Positions 1 to 10,770 are shown, counted from the stretch's first letter. The stretch is 64,000 bases of DNA from Metridium senile (GCA_949775045.1 OX459101.1:8168601-8232600); one strand, 5' to 3'. The notes: generated from the letters alone by a model not told the origin. A program made the numbers and translations.

Positions 1-426
1 GATGACGCTGCGCTGCGCTGTGTAAAAAGCGCTGCGGCGATCTTTCTCTTTTCAGTTTTCAAAGGTAAGCATCAACTTTTTTAGCGTTATTTCGGCACCA
101 AGATTAGAAGAAGGGACTTTTTCTTCTGACAACCTCCTAAAGGGAGTTGACAAACCCGTGTTTTTATTATTATAGCCCTAATTATGAATCACGATCAAAG
201 CCGCATGGATGCGAGCGAGCGAGTTTCTATCGAGCAACACATCTTCGTGAATGCATTGAATTGTGATTATTATCTTCTGTTATCCACGTTGTTGAACTGC
301 ATCTTCTTCTAATACTTCATCTTTGAAATGGAAGCGATGAACTGTCTCGACTAGAGTTAAAAAACTTCGTCACGAACTGAAAAACAAAATGGCCGCCGCG
401 AGCATGATTTTTTTTTGAGCGTCGTC

Positions 427-558
427 TTGGTAAATTTTTTAAAAAAAAAAATTTTAAAAAAATTTTAAAAAAATTTAAAAATTTTTTTTTTAAAATAAAA
501 AAAAAAATAAAAAAAAAAACGTTTTATAAAAAAAAAATTAAAAAAAAGTTTTTTAACT
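427..558. repeat. A/T homopolymer low-complexity tract
   Basis: Alternating runs of A and T with almost no other bases lie directly upstream of the polymerase gene. The rest of 1-630 shows no coding sequence. A donor-like GTAAGC follows CAAAG at 63-68. Confidence 0.85.
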
Positions 559-584
559 CTAGCGGAGATAGTTTTTGGTGCGCC

Positions 585-624
585 TATAAATACAAGTCCT
601 CAACCCGCTCTTTCTCATTCAGTT
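585..624 (+). promoter_or_regulatory. Core promoter or 5' UTR splice acceptor of the polymerase gene
   Basis: TATAAATA lies at 585-592 and TTCAGTTG at 618-625, a TATA-to-initiator spacing of about 30 bp, with the ATG at 631. The same CTCTTTCTCATTCAG stretch is also a good splice acceptor, and a GTAAGC donor lies at 63, so a 5' UTR intron of 63-622 is an alternative reading. The sequence alone does not decide between them. Confidence 0.4.
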
Positions 625-630
625 GCAGCG

Positions 631-3600
631 ATGCCGAACTACAAGTGTCCCATATGTAACCAAAACTTTACGAATCAGACGAATTTGGTCCGCCATCGGA
701 AGTCTGTGCATGAACGCCCTAGCTATAAATGCGATAATTGCGAGAAGACCTTCGCCCGTAAAGATGCCCTCAAGCGTCACCAGAGGACGCATGAGAAGAA
801 GGTAGAAAGCCCGAAACGGAAAGCTGAGGAAGAGGAAGAGGAGCAGGAGCGCAAGAGGCCCAAGACCAAAGACCTGGTGAATATTCCCCCTGCCGGACCT
901 AATACTACTATAGATGAAAAACCTTCCACCAGCGAAGAATGCAATTCAGCATTGAGTGGAGGATTGAAGACGTTTACTTATAAACCACGCGTAAATGAAA
1001 GACGTGACCTAACCCTGTCGTTACAGGGCAAGAAGAGTTTTATAATAAAGAAACTGAAAGCAGAACTCAATGCGAAAAAAGGACTAAAGTGGTATGTTAG
1101 TACTAAAGTAAAATTTGTGAAAGTTCAAGTAGGGGGCGAAGACATCACCTCGGAACCTCATTTCAGATCCGCATGTACTACCACAACTCACGAAGATGAG
1201 TTAGAGAAACAGTGGGATGCTGCTAGCGAGAAAGTGAGGAACAGTATGTTAGCATACCAGAGAGAGGGGAGTGGCTGGCTCCTCTCCCAAGTCCTACACC
1301 TCGACTTGAACATCGCCAAGTACACCCCCATCAAGGGATCCTCTTACATCCCACTCCCTGCAAAATTGGCTCATAAAAAGGCTATTATCAATGTTAAGAA
1401 CAAGGATAACAAATGCTTCATGTGGAGTGTTTTGGCGGCGCTCCATCCTCTGGAGGAGGGGGCACACAATGCTGAGCGGCTTCATCATTATAAGTCTTAC
1501 GAAAATGACTTAATTTTTACAGGAATTGATTTTCCTGTTCAGATTAGTCAAATAGCCAAGTTTGAGAAGATGAATAGCCTCGAAATCAACGTCTTTGGGT
1601 ATGAAGAGGGAAATTTATTCCCTCTTCATATCAGTAATGAAGAATTCCCTAGGCACGTGGACCTCCTATTGTACAGTCAAGGGGAGAACCAGCATTATGT
1701 TTGGTTGAAGAATTTGAACAGGCTCCTCTCCAGCCAGACGAAGCACAACGCCCAAATGTTTTATTGTCCGTACTGCCTACATGGCTTCGTGCGTCCTGAT
1801 TTGTTAGACGAACATCAACCAAGGTGTAGAACTCACGGGAATCAGCGGGTGGAATTACCCACAGAAGAGGACAAAGACTTGAGATTTCATGCTCATTATA
1901 AGGAACTTAAATCACCCATAGCCATCTATGCTGACTTTGAGAGTTTGACCACCAAGATACCGTCGGCCTCGCAAGATCCCAGGCAATCATCAACAGAGAA
2001 GTTGCAACAGCACGAAGCCTGCGGTTTTGCCTATGTTGTGGTGTCCGAAAGATCCGACTATTGTCAAGAGCCCGTGGTTTACCGAGGTCCAAATGCCATC
2101 GAACATTTTTTAGAACTGATGATACAGGAAGAGGAACGCATTCTAACGCTCTTGAAAGAGAGCGTCCCCATGCGCTTGACCCCCGAGGAAGAAGCGGCAT
2201 TCCAAAACGCCACACATTGCCATATCTGCAAGAAGCCTCTGGGGGACCAGCGTTACCGGGACCATTGCCATATTACGGGAGTGTATAGAGGCGCGACGCA
2301 CAATGCGTGCAATTTGCATTACAGGGTCATGAGAAGAATTCCCGTCTTCTTCCACAACTTAAAAAACTATGACGGGCATCTACTCATGCAAGCTCTGGGG
2401 AAAGTCAAGGAGAGAACCATCAACTGTATCCCAACCAATATGGAAAAATATATTTGTTTCACATTGGGGGCCCTCACCTTTATTGATACGCTACAATTTA
2501 TGAATGCCTCTTTGCAGAAACTGGTTGAGAACCTGGCCCAGGAGGGGGACGCGAAATTCAAAGTTTTGAAGAAATATACAGCAGATTGGGCCCAACTACC
2601 ATTACTTTTGAGAAAAGGGGTGTACCCCTATTCTTATATGGATGACGTTAATAAATTTGATGAAACAACTCTACCTCCTATTGAAGCCTTCTACAGCTCG
2701 TTGACTGAGAATCATATCAGTGTGGAAGACTATGAACATGCCCAAAGGGTGTTCGAGGTATTCAAGTGTCGGCATTTGGGCCAGTACCATGACCTCTACT
2801 TGCAGTTAGACGTACTCCTATTGGCGGACGTCTTCGAGAATTTCCGGGGAATATGTCATGTGAATTATGGGTTAGACCCCGCCCATTATTTTACGTCTCC
2901 AGGCCTGGCCTGGGACGCCTGCTTGAAAGTGAGTGGGGTCACCCTAGAATTGTTGACGGATCTAGATCAACACCTCTTCGTTGAGGAAGGGGTGCACGGC
3001 GGCGTCAGCATGATCAGCACTCGATACAGTCGGGCCAACAACTCTCACGTAGAAGGGTACAATCCTACAGAACCCTCCAAGTATCTCATTGATTTTGATG
3101 CCAACAACCTCTATGGCTGGGCCATGTCCCAGCCCCTTCCAACGGGAAAATTTAGATGGTTGACTGAAGAAGAAGTTCAACACTTCCAGGTGGAAAGACT
3201 CTCCGAGGATGGTGACGAAGGATATATTTTAGAAGTAGACCTCCATTATCCCCCAGACCTCCACGATGTCCATTCGGACTATCCCTTGGCCCCGGAGAAG
3301 ATGAAAGTGCGTATGGAGATGTTGTCCCCGTACTCTTTGGATCTACTCAAAGAGTTGAACATGGGTGCAGGAGAAACGGAAAAGCTCATACCCAATCTCT
3401 CCGATAAACAGAATTATGTACTGCACTACAGAAATCTCCAGCTGTACTTGGAACTTGGTATGAAGGTGACCCATATTCATCGGGTGCTGAAATTCGCACA
3501 GCGGCCGTGGTTGAAGACATATATCGACTTCAATACTGAAAAACGCAAAAATGCCTCGAATGAGTTCGAAAGAAATTTTTACAAACTCATGAACAATAGC

Positions 3601-4371
3601 GTCTTCGGCAAGACAATGGAGAATTTGCGAAATAGAGTGAACATCAAGTTGGTGACCGACGAGGAAAAATTAAGGAAACGAATTGCTTCGCCAGCATTTG
3701 ACCGCTTCCAGATCTTCTCGGAAGATCTGGCGGCCGTATGCCTCAGGAAGACAACTCTCTATCTCAATCGTCCAATCTATGTGGGGTTTACCATCCTGGA
3801 CATCTCGAAATTACTCATGTACCAATTTCATTATGGGTATATCAAGAAAAGATATGGGCCTAACGCCAAGCTCCTGTTTACAGATACAGATAGTCTTTGT
3901 TACAGCATCGTAACAAAAGATCTATACCAAGACATGACCGAACATCAAGATGAGTGGTTTGATACCTCAAACTATTCGGGTGATCACCCTCTACACAGTA
4001 GTAAGAACAAGAAAGTCATCGGCAAGATGAAGGATGAAACAAGCGGAGTCCCGATCGAAGAGTTTGTGGGGTTGCGTCCAAAAATGTACAGCCTCCTTTT
4101 TAGAAAGGAGGGAGAGAGAGAAATGGTGAAACAAGCGGCTAAAGGAATACCTAAGCGCAACTTACGCCATGAGGAATATAAGCGGTGTCTGATGACTAAA
4201 AGTCGTACTATGAATCAGAGCACCCAAATACGGAGTGAGAAGCATCAGATTTACACTGTTCAAATCAATAAAATTGGGTTGAGCCCCTACGACGACAAAC
4301 GTTACATTTTGCCTGATGGGTTTCAAACCCTCGCCCATGGACATTATAAGATAGAAAGCATGCCAAGATAG
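631..4371 (+). CDS. Protein-primed family B DNA polymerase, Polinton/Maverick type
   Basis: A single 1246-residue open frame. Two C2H2 zinc fingers are at residues about 4-27 and 32-54, and a third finger-like CPYC...H cluster is near 378. The exonuclease motifs are visible: ADFE near 435, NLKNYD in the Exo II position, and LQLDVLLLAD for Exo III. Between Exo I and Exo II, near 530-565, lies a CHIC...HCH...C...H cluster resembling recombination endonuclease VII. The polymerase motifs are A (DFDANNLYGW, near 821), B (KLMNNSVFGK), C (DTDS, near 1085) and KxY (PKMY, near 1150), so all catalytic residues seem present. This set is known from Polintons and adinto-like elements, which replicate from a terminal protein. 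No integrase, packaging ATPase, protease or capsid gene lies in the window, so the element is partial here, extends left of position 1, or is a domesticated copy. No introns or stops interrupt it. Confidence 0.93.
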   Translation: MPNYKCPICNQNFTNQTNLVRHRKSVHERPSYKCDNCEKTFARKDALKRHQRTHEKKVESPKRKAEEEEEEQERKRPKTKDLVNIPPAGPNTTIDEKPSTSEECNSALSGGLKTFTYKPRVNERRDLTLSLQGKKSFIIKKLKAELNAKKGLKWYVSTKVKFVKVQVGGEDITSEPHFRSACTTTTHEDELEKQWDAASEKVRNSMLAYQREGSGWLLSQVLHLDLNIAKYTPIKGSSYIPLPAKLAHKKAIINVKNKDNKCFMWSVLAALHPLEEGAHNAERLHHYKSYENDLIFTGIDFPVQISQIAKFEKMNSLEINVFGYEEGNLFPLHISNEEFPRHVDLLLYSQGENQHYVWLKNLNRLLSSQTKHNAQMFYCPYCLHGFVRPDLLDEHQPRCRTHGNQRVELPTEEDKDLRFHAHYKELKSPIAIYADFESLTTKIPSASQDPRQSSTEKLQQHEACGFAYVVVSERSDYCQEPVVYRGPNAIEHFLELMIQEEERILTLLKESVPMRLTPEEEAAFQNATHCHICKKPLGDQRYRDHCHITGVYRGATHNACNLHYRVMRRIPVFFHNLKNYDGHLLMQALGKVKERTINCIPTNMEKYICFTLGALTFIDTLQFMNASLQKLVENLAQEGDAKFKVLKKYTADWAQLPLLLRKGVYPYSYMDDVNKFDETTLPPIEAFYSSLTENHISVEDYEHAQRVFEVFKCRHLGQYHDLYLQLDVLLLADVFENFRGICHVNYGLDPAHYFTSPGLAWDACLKVSGVTLELLTDLDQHLFVEEGVHGGVSMISTRYSRANNSHVEGYNPTEPSKYLIDFDANNLYGWAMSQPLPTGKFRWLTEEEVQHFQVERLSEDGDEGYILEVDLHYPPDLHDVHSDYPLAPEKMKVRMEMLSPYSLDLLKELNMGAGETEKLIPNLSDKQNYVLHYRNLQLYLELGMKVTHIHRVLKFAQRPWLKTYIDFNTEKRKNASNEFERNFYKLMNNSVFGKTMENLRNRVNIKLVTDEEKLRKRIASPAFDRFQIFSEDLAAVCLRKTTLYLNRPIYVGFTILDISKLLMYQFHYGYIKKRYGPNAKLLFTDTDSLCYSIVTKDLYQDMTEHQDEWFDTSNYSGDHPLHSSKNKKVIGKMKDETSGVPIEEFVGLRPKMYSLLFRKEGEREMVKQAAKGIPKRNLRHEEYKRCLMTKSRTMNQSTQIRSEKHQIYTVQINKIGLSPYDDKRYILPDGFQTLAHGHYKIESMPR

Positions 4372-4439
4372 ATTATGGTAAATCCACTGTAATTTTATGA
4401 GATTTACGAATTAAAAACCCCGGATGACGTTTTGGGCTT

Positions 4440-5420
4440 CCTGTGGTGTTATTGGATCTCCTCGGGAGGGGGCCCCCAGACGCGCCTCCGGCGCGTCTCA
4501 CCCGTCTAGGGAGGGCGCCCTTCCAAACCCTTCGCCAGAGGGCTAGGGCTTAGGGCTATTCCACAGGGATCCCGAGCCAATCAGGGGTCTAGGAGGATCA
4601 CGTGACCCACAGGGCCCGGAGATCACGTGACCTGTTGCAAAGCCTGCTGGGAACGTAGATCGATGGGGGAAGACCGCTGACCCAAACTCCAAAAATGAGG
4701 ATCGCGGGCTTATGAAATGGTCAGTTCAGATCGCGGGCTCAGCATAGTACGCCTCAGGGGAATCACTGTGGACGAGTGGGACTTTGAATCGCAGGCCCAA
4801 GATGAGCGAGAGCAGGGATAGGGTTTGGGGCTGGGGCTGGGGTTGGGGTTAGGGGTTAGGGGTTAGGGTTAGGGGTGGGGGTTAGGGTTAGGGGTGGGGG
4901 TTAGGGTGAGGGTTGAAAAGCACAGGGAGTCCAAAAAGGATAAAGTGACCCATAAGTCACGTGACCCGATATCACGTGATCTAACCCTAGGTCACGTGAC
5001 CCGAGATCACGTGACCTGTCGCAAAGCATGCTGGGACTGTAGATCGATGGGGGAAGACCGCTGACCAGTCCTTGACCTTGTATCGCGGGCGCAGGTCCTG
5101 TTCGGGGATCGCGGGCTCAGGTCCTGTTCAGGGATCGCGGGCGCAGAATCCACCCTCGCACTAGAGCGCGTGCTGCCCACCGCTGACCGGTAGTTAGGGC
5201 TAGATCGCGGGCTCAGCCAATGTCCGGGAAGAAACCGCTGACCAGTAGCTAGGGTTAGATCGCGGGCTGAGCCAATGTCCGGGACTCACCCTCGTGCTAT
5301 AGTGCGTGCGGGCTCAGAAAATGTCCGGTGCAAAAACCTCGTGCTAGAGCGCGTGGTGCCCACCGCTGACCAGTAGTTAGGGTGAGATCGCGGGCGCATG
5401 ATCCACCAAAATGATCCACA
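4440..5420. repeat. GC-rich repeat block with CACGTG palindromes
   Basis: This block is much richer in G and C than its surroundings and has no plausible gene. A unit of about 80-90 bp occurs at 4594-4683 and again at 4990-5068, with the order GATCACGTGACC, GCAAAG, GCTGGGA, AGATCGATGGGGGAAGACCG. Phrases such as ATCGCGGGCTCAG and ACCGCTGACC recur throughout. TCACGTGA appears about six times. It begins about 70 bp after the polymerase stop and may be part of the same element. Confidence 0.75.
4818..4913 (+). repeat. TTAGGG-like G-rich tract
   Basis: Degenerate repeats of GGGTTAGGG, GGGGTTAGG and GGGGTGGGGG over about 95 bp. This resembles the metazoan telomere repeat but is irregular, so it may be an old interstitial telomeric tract or a G-quadruplex-prone end of an element. 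Confidence 0.7.
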
Positions 5421-5953
5421 GCACCAGAACCCCCACCTTACACACTACTTGTGCAACACTGCGTAACACTTGCGTATGTTGAAATTATGACCCGACTACA
5501 ACTATTGTTCAACAACAATTAAATACAAGCATCTTTTGTTCAAAATCTAAAGATGTTCACATTCCGTACAATCTTTCATCTAACCTATTGTTTTAAAAGC
5601 GCAAGAAGTCGAAAATAGTGGTAAAGCAAAAAGGTCTAATGGAATGAAGCAATTAGCGAAATTCATTTTTATCGCCGGAAGTAATAACTTAACCAAGACC
5701 GTCACGGTGTATTGCGTCGTGACTCCAGAATGTAACGCAGATTTGCATCATTAGCGGCCGTGAACAGCCGAACGAGTCAACTTCGTTAAAGATATCCAAG
5801 TTTAATTTTTTTTACCACGTTTAAATGCCTCAATTGAAATGAAGCTTCAGGATAGCATTTCTAGTACTTTGGAGAAGAGTTTGTGAATTTTACAGAAAAA
5901 TGTAAACGGCAGTTTTGAACATTTATAGAAAAGCGCAACAGTGATGTGTTTTC
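5421..5953. other. Intergenic, nothing recognised
   Basis: AT-leaning sequence with no convincing coding frame, RNA gene or inverted repeat. Confidence 0.5.
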
Positions 5954-5960
5954 GCTTGAA

Positions 5961-6454
5961 CACAGGCAGCCCAAGCTCTGAATTATGTCATTGAATCTGC
6001 TTGTATATCGGTGAATAAAGACTCCAATTAAAAACTTTGTGGCATGCTGTTCTATGAATGTTATATTGTCTATGTGTGTCGTTTTTTACGCGAAAAACGA
6101 CTTATTTAGGGGTGAAATTGAAGTTTTAGTTTGACCTACCTCACCACTTACTAATAAGAAGACTTACTAATAAGAAGACTTATTAGACTTCTTATTAGTA
6201 AGTCGGTGGTGAGGTAGGTCAAACTAAAACTTCAATTTCACCCCTAAATAAGTCGTTTTTCGCGTAAAAAACGACACACATAGACAATATAACATTCATA
6301 GAACAGCATGCCACAAAGTTTGTATTTTATTCAAATTATGAAGTGAACATACTGAAGAATAAAGTGAAGACACTGAAACTGTTGTAATTCGAGTCTTTAT
6401 TCACCAATATACAAGCATAATCAATGACGTAATTCAGAGCTTGGGCTGCCTGTG
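5961..6454. mobile_element. MITE with CACAGGCAGCCCAAGC ends and 7-bp target duplication
   Basis: The termini are inverted copies of CACAGGCAGCCCAAGC, and the arms pair again over 6032-6150 and 6195-6321, giving a near-complete palindrome. GCTTGAA flanks both ends (5954-5960 and 6455-6461). The right arm has about 60 extra bases at 6322-6382. No coding capacity is visible. The same terminal motif recurs at 17276-17591 and, alone, near 11448 and 45089. Confidence 0.85.
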
Positions 6455-7787
6455 GCTTGAAGTCAAGCTCTAACATCTCTGAGAAAAGAAAAAAATTCTC
6501 AATATACTGTGAACGATTTATTGTCCCAAACTTAGTAACTAAAGACATATATGTACAGGGAAGGTTTTGACAGTTTTTGAGCGCTATTTGTTCAGTTATT
6601 GTACGTCACATTGCCACACATTGAGTGATTCCTTCTAACACTCAAAACTACTAGCAGAGTCTTCCACAGTTCGATTGTGACGAGAGAAATAGCCTGCGTT
6701 GCCGGCGGTCTGCGGTTTCGGGAGAAAAGAGAGGGCTTTCTATGGCGCGAAATACAAGTCAGAATACATGTTCCTGATACATGTATCAAATACAAGCAAC
6801 CTATTGTTTTAAACAATAGAACTTGACACTTTCTCTGGCGTTTGATACCGACTCGACATCATGTACAGGAATAAGGCGAGGATACCTAGGAAAAGATTGT
6901 CACGTGATTCACCACGTTTACGGGTATCTGATATCTGGAATCTGATATATAGAGCTTGGATTCCAAAAATAAACAAGTTTTAAAGCATACAACTTTGATC
7001 GCTTCTTGATAAAACATTTCGTACGCATAATTGCGAGAACAAAGATTTTCAAAGTAATTCAACTGATTATTAGGCTTTTAATAGTTTACTTTTAGAAAAT
7101 ACAGAAGTAAAAGTTGTCTGGTTGTAATATTTACTTTGCTTGCCGGACAGCTGTCAAAATATGACAGTTAACCCCGGGTCAAGCTGAAGCACACGTAACA
7201 CTCCTCGTATAAATACTTTTTTTTTACTTTATTAAAAAATAATAATAAAAAAAAAACTTATTAAAATAGGGCAAAGTCTGACGCAAATCTCGAATAAATG
7301 AGATCACCAAGACAGTTCGTTCATCAATTCCAGTTCTCCGACGAGTAATTGTACTCATCGCTGAGGCAAAATATGATAGCTATACCTCATTTTTCTTCAA
7401 AATTGCAGTTGCTCCAAAGTAATGATTAACTTTGGATGGCCGCTTTTCACCTCCCGCTTTCCCTGTGCTGTCATTTATCAATTCAGAGGGAAACGTTGTA
7501 TACGTACCATTCATTGTGGAAGGTTGTTATTGTTGTATATTTTTAATATGTGAACTTGCAGACGTTCTTTGTAAAATGATGCACGTAACCCATCTACACT
7601 TTGACTGCAACTAAAATTTTTAACTTCGGCAATAAGTGAAGAGGTAGCTTCAAAGAATTTTGCTATTTCTTCAGTAAATACACTGATTTTGTTCGAGTAA
7701 AAACGTTTAAAAACCCGTTGACCCCTGTTTGTCATTGATAGTTAGACTTGCGGTCGACGTGCGTGTCACATCTTAGTTATCAGTTTT

Positions 7788-8030
7788 AACCAATCCCCGC
7801 TTGTATTTCTAAAAGGGATTAGCGTCACCTATTGACCAATGGCGTTATGTATCAAGAAACTAATCAACCAATCCCCGCTTGTATTTCTAAAAGGGATTAG
7901 CGTCAGAAATTGACCAATGGCGTTATGTATCAAGAAACTAATCAACCAATCCCCGCTTGTATTCTAAAAGGGATTAGCGTCACCTATTGACCAATGGCGT
8001 TATGTATCAAGAAACTATAATCAACCAATC
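7788..8030 (+). repeat. 78-bp tandem repeat, three copies plus a partial
   Basis: Units begin AACCAATCCCCGCTTG at 7788, 7866 and 7944, with a diverged partial near 8022. The array lies inside the 6690-9520 element. Confidence 0.9.
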
Positions 8031-8111
8031 ACGCTCTGTATTCTGGATGTTGCAATACAAACTTAAACCAATCAATTAATGTATTACTGTTTTTAATCCT
8101 GTATCAAATAC

Positions 8112-9356
8112 GTGATACTATGGCGTGCCGTTTGTTTCAAAATTTTAAAACAAATCTATTTAGAGATCAATCAACACATCATGTATTAAAATACTCTTGG
8201 ATGTCAAAAAAACCTTTTGGATGTAAAAAAACCTTTTGGATGTAAAAAACCTTTTGGATGTAAAAAACCTTTTGGATGTTAAAAAAACCTTTTGGATGTA
8301 AAAAAACCTTTTCGATGTAAAAAACCTTTTCGATGTAAAAAAACCTTTTAGATGTTAAAAACCTTTTGGATGTTAAAAAAACCTTTTGGATGTAAAAAAA
8401 CCTTTTGGATGTAAAAAACCTTTTCGATGTAAAAAACCTTTTCGATGTTAAAAACCTTTTGGATGTTAAAAAAACCTTTTGGATGTAAAAAAAAAAACCT
8501 TTTGGATGTAAAAAAACCTTTTGGATGTAAAAAAAACCTTTTGGATGTTAAAAAAACCTTTTGGATGTAAAAAAATATTTTTTATGTAAAAAATATGTTT
8601 GATTTAAAAAACCTTAAAAAAAGTCGAAAACTTTCGAAATATCAGCGAAATAGTACTTACTTTGAAGCAAAACTCCTAAATGAAACCCCTTTGAAGTTTA
8701 ACGTCGAAATTGAAACATAGAAGCATTCCATCTATATCATCACATTGTCATTTTCTCGTTATCATTTGGCAAGTCAATTGATTACGAAAGCAATCTTCCT
8801 TGTTTTGTTTGTGTTTGGTTCGTGCTTGGAATTGTTTGAAAGCCTAATTTTTTGCGTGATGTTTACAGAGATTAAGGGAGAAAAGGTTTTTCTTACATCC
8901 AAAAGGTTTTTTACATCCCGAAAGGGTTTTTTTACATCAAAACGGTTTTTTTACATCAAAATGTTTTTTTTACATCAAAAAGGTTTTTTTTTTTTTACAT
9001 CAAAACGGTTTTTTTTTTACATCAAAAAGGTTTTTTTTAAAACAAAATTTTTTTTTTTATATCAACAAGGGTTTTTTTACATGAAAAAGGTTTCTTTTTT
9101 TTTTCTTCAAAAAGGTTTTTTTACATCAAAAATATTTTTTTTTTTTTACATCCAAAAGGTTTTTTTACATCCAAAAGGTTTTTTTACATCCAAAAGGGTT
9201 TTTTTACATCCAAAAGGTTTTTTACATCCAAAAGGTTTTTTTTACATCCAAAAGGTTTTTTTTTCATCCAATGGTATTTTAATACATGATGTGTTGATTG
9301 ATGTCTAAATAGATTTGTTTTAAAATTTTGAAACAAACGGCACGCCATATGATACA
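8112..9356. mobile_element. Foldback element with tandem-repeat arms
   Basis: Unique inverted ends (ATGGCGTGCCGTTTG near 8119 and its inverse near 9345, about 75 bp each) are followed inward by arrays of an 18-20-bp unit. The left array reads CCTTTTGGATGTAAAAAA (about 8208-8580) and the right array is its inverse, AAAAGGTTTTTTTACATCC (about 8884-9268). The core of about 300 bp is unique. Long inverted repeats built from short tandem units are the hallmark of foldback elements. Confidence 0.85.
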
Positions 9357-9649
9357 TGTATTTTGACGCCTTTCTTAAAAATACATGTATAAAATACATG
9401 TTCTAAACGTATAGTACTTGTATAATACATGTATAACACATGTTATTTTGACTTGTATTTTACCCCATACCTTTCCCTCTCTTTTCTCCCGAAACCGCAG
9501 ACCGCCGGCAACGCAGGCTACGAGAGAAAGGAAGACTCTGCCGAGCGAGACTGCTTTCTTTGTTGCGCATGCGTTAGGTAACTAAGCAACCCCTGACGTC
9601 ATGGTGACCTTTCGTGTCTCGACTTACGGCCAGCTTATATTACAACGAT

Positions 9650-9830
9650 GACTAGGCTCGAATCGCCAGCTTTAGCAGCCATTTGCTTGGCCGTTAGCAG
9701 GCTAAGTTGATAAATGTATGACTTTCCATATCCAGTTGGAAGACAAACAAACGTGTCCCTCTTGAGAGAAAAGATTTGATAGCTTTTCGTTGTTGCTTAG
9801 ATAAAGCATCTAAAATTACCAGTAAAAACC
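9650..9830 (-). pseudogene. RecQ-like helicase fragment
   Basis: On the minus strand, a stretch reading LSKQQRKAIKSF is followed, after a one-base frameshift, by CLPTGYGKSYIYQLSLL, then LVIVV and a stop. PTGYGKS is the Walker A motif in the form typical of RecQ-type helicases, and the Q-rich stretch before it fits their upstream helix. Only the first ATPase block is present. It lies inside the 6648-9977 element and so looks like captured or relic host sequence. Confidence 0.6.
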
Positions 9831-10143
9831 GGTTTTAAAACTGGTTTCGTTCGTCCGCGGTTGTGGACGGCGGCTTTACAAAGAAAGCAGTCTCGCTCGG
9901 CAGTCTTCCTTTCTCTCGTCAGAATCGAACTGTGGAAGACTCTGCTAGAATCGAACTGTGGAAGACTCTGCTAGCAGGGAAATTTTGACGCGACTGCACA
10001 AATACATATTATTCTCTAAGACTTCCTACCGATTCATTAATATCTCTTCTTCACAACATTGTTTCATTATTTTTGCACATTGATTTTTCAGTTATATCTG
10101 TTTCAAGCAGTAGCCTCATGCAGTCTTAGACTGCCTATTTTTA

Positions 10144-10770
10144 CGTGTCACGAAACTGGGCCAGCTGTCACGAAACTGGGCACCGAAGTTGTACCCTGGG
10201 TACCAGGGGTTATTTTCTCCTTGCTTTATCGTTTGCTTTAGCGTTTGTAAATTTGACGGTTTGTTATTCAACGAATCTAACCCCTGGCCAAATGAGCTTA
10301 GAATCTCACTTCCATGCTGTTTTGATTGACACCGCCAATTATAGCCATATTTGGAAACTTGGCAAACTTGTTGACATCTTGGTGTCAGCTTTCATCCAAT
10401 CAAAGGTCTTCATAGAGTTAAACCAATCAGAAGGCCGGGGTCACGCAGCGATCCCTCGCTTCTGATTGGCTCGGCGAATTCAAAAGAATAGGCTCGTTTG
10501 GCTAGAGGGTTTCTCTTGAAAAAAAACCGAACACAGACGTACAAATGATAAATACGAATACTAGATCAAGAAACCCTCTAGTTTCTAGGGTACCGAAGTT
10601 GCCGTCGAAATATTCCTTTTATTTTATCAATTAGTATTCAAAAAAAAATGTCTACATCATTAGGTTTACCTGATAAATTTGCATTTGTATGACAAAATTT
10701 CATAGTTATTTTTCTCTGTAGAGAAGATATAGTATTTAATACAAACTGAAGTGTCACGAAACTGGGCAAC
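10144..10770. repeat. GTCACGAAACTGGGC repeats and a nested inverted repeat
   Basis: GTCACGAAACTGGGC occurs twice in tandem at 10146-10182 and once at 10752. Between them CTAGAGGGTTTCTCTTG (10502) pairs with TCAAGAAACCCTCTAG (10566-10581). This is probably a degraded transposon; no coding frame is supported. Confidence 0.5.

Larger units (their letters stand above)
6690..9520. mobile_element. Non-autonomous Mutator-like element, 2.83 kb, 9-bp TSD
   Basis: The ends are TAGCCTGCGTTGCCGG at 6690 and its inverse at 9520, with inverted arms that continue to about 6760 and from about 9460. CGAGAGAAA is repeated exactly at 6681-6689 and 9521-9529. A 9-bp duplication fits Mutator-like elements. No transposase is seen; the interior is AT-rich spacer, a 78-bp tandem repeat and a foldback element. 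Short relatives with the same end and TSD length lie at 31683 and 32330. Confidence 0.85.
6648..9977. mobile_element. Host inverted-repeat element interrupted by a later insertion
   Basis: The left arm is 6648-6689 plus 9530-9562, and the right arm is 9885-9977. Joined across the 6690-9520 insertion, the left arm is the reverse complement of the right (CTAGCAGAGTCTTCC, then GACGAGAGAAAGG, then GAGCGAGACTGC). The right end carries a 26-bp direct repeat of the AATCGAACTGTGGAAGACTC type. A helicase fragment lies between the arms. Confidence 0.7.

Noticed and set aside
6336..6548. 70-residue frame with QAAQALNYVIDYAC, resembling an exon after a good acceptor
   Set aside because: The apparent conservation with the plus-strand arm is explained by the inverted repeat of the MITE at 5961-6454.
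8745..9308. 187-residue Phe/Lys-rich frame
   Set aside because: Translation of the tandem units in the right arm of the foldback element.
10145..10465. 106-residue plus-strand frame
   Set aside because: Begins in the GTCACGAAACTGGGC tandem repeat and shows no domain or splice support.
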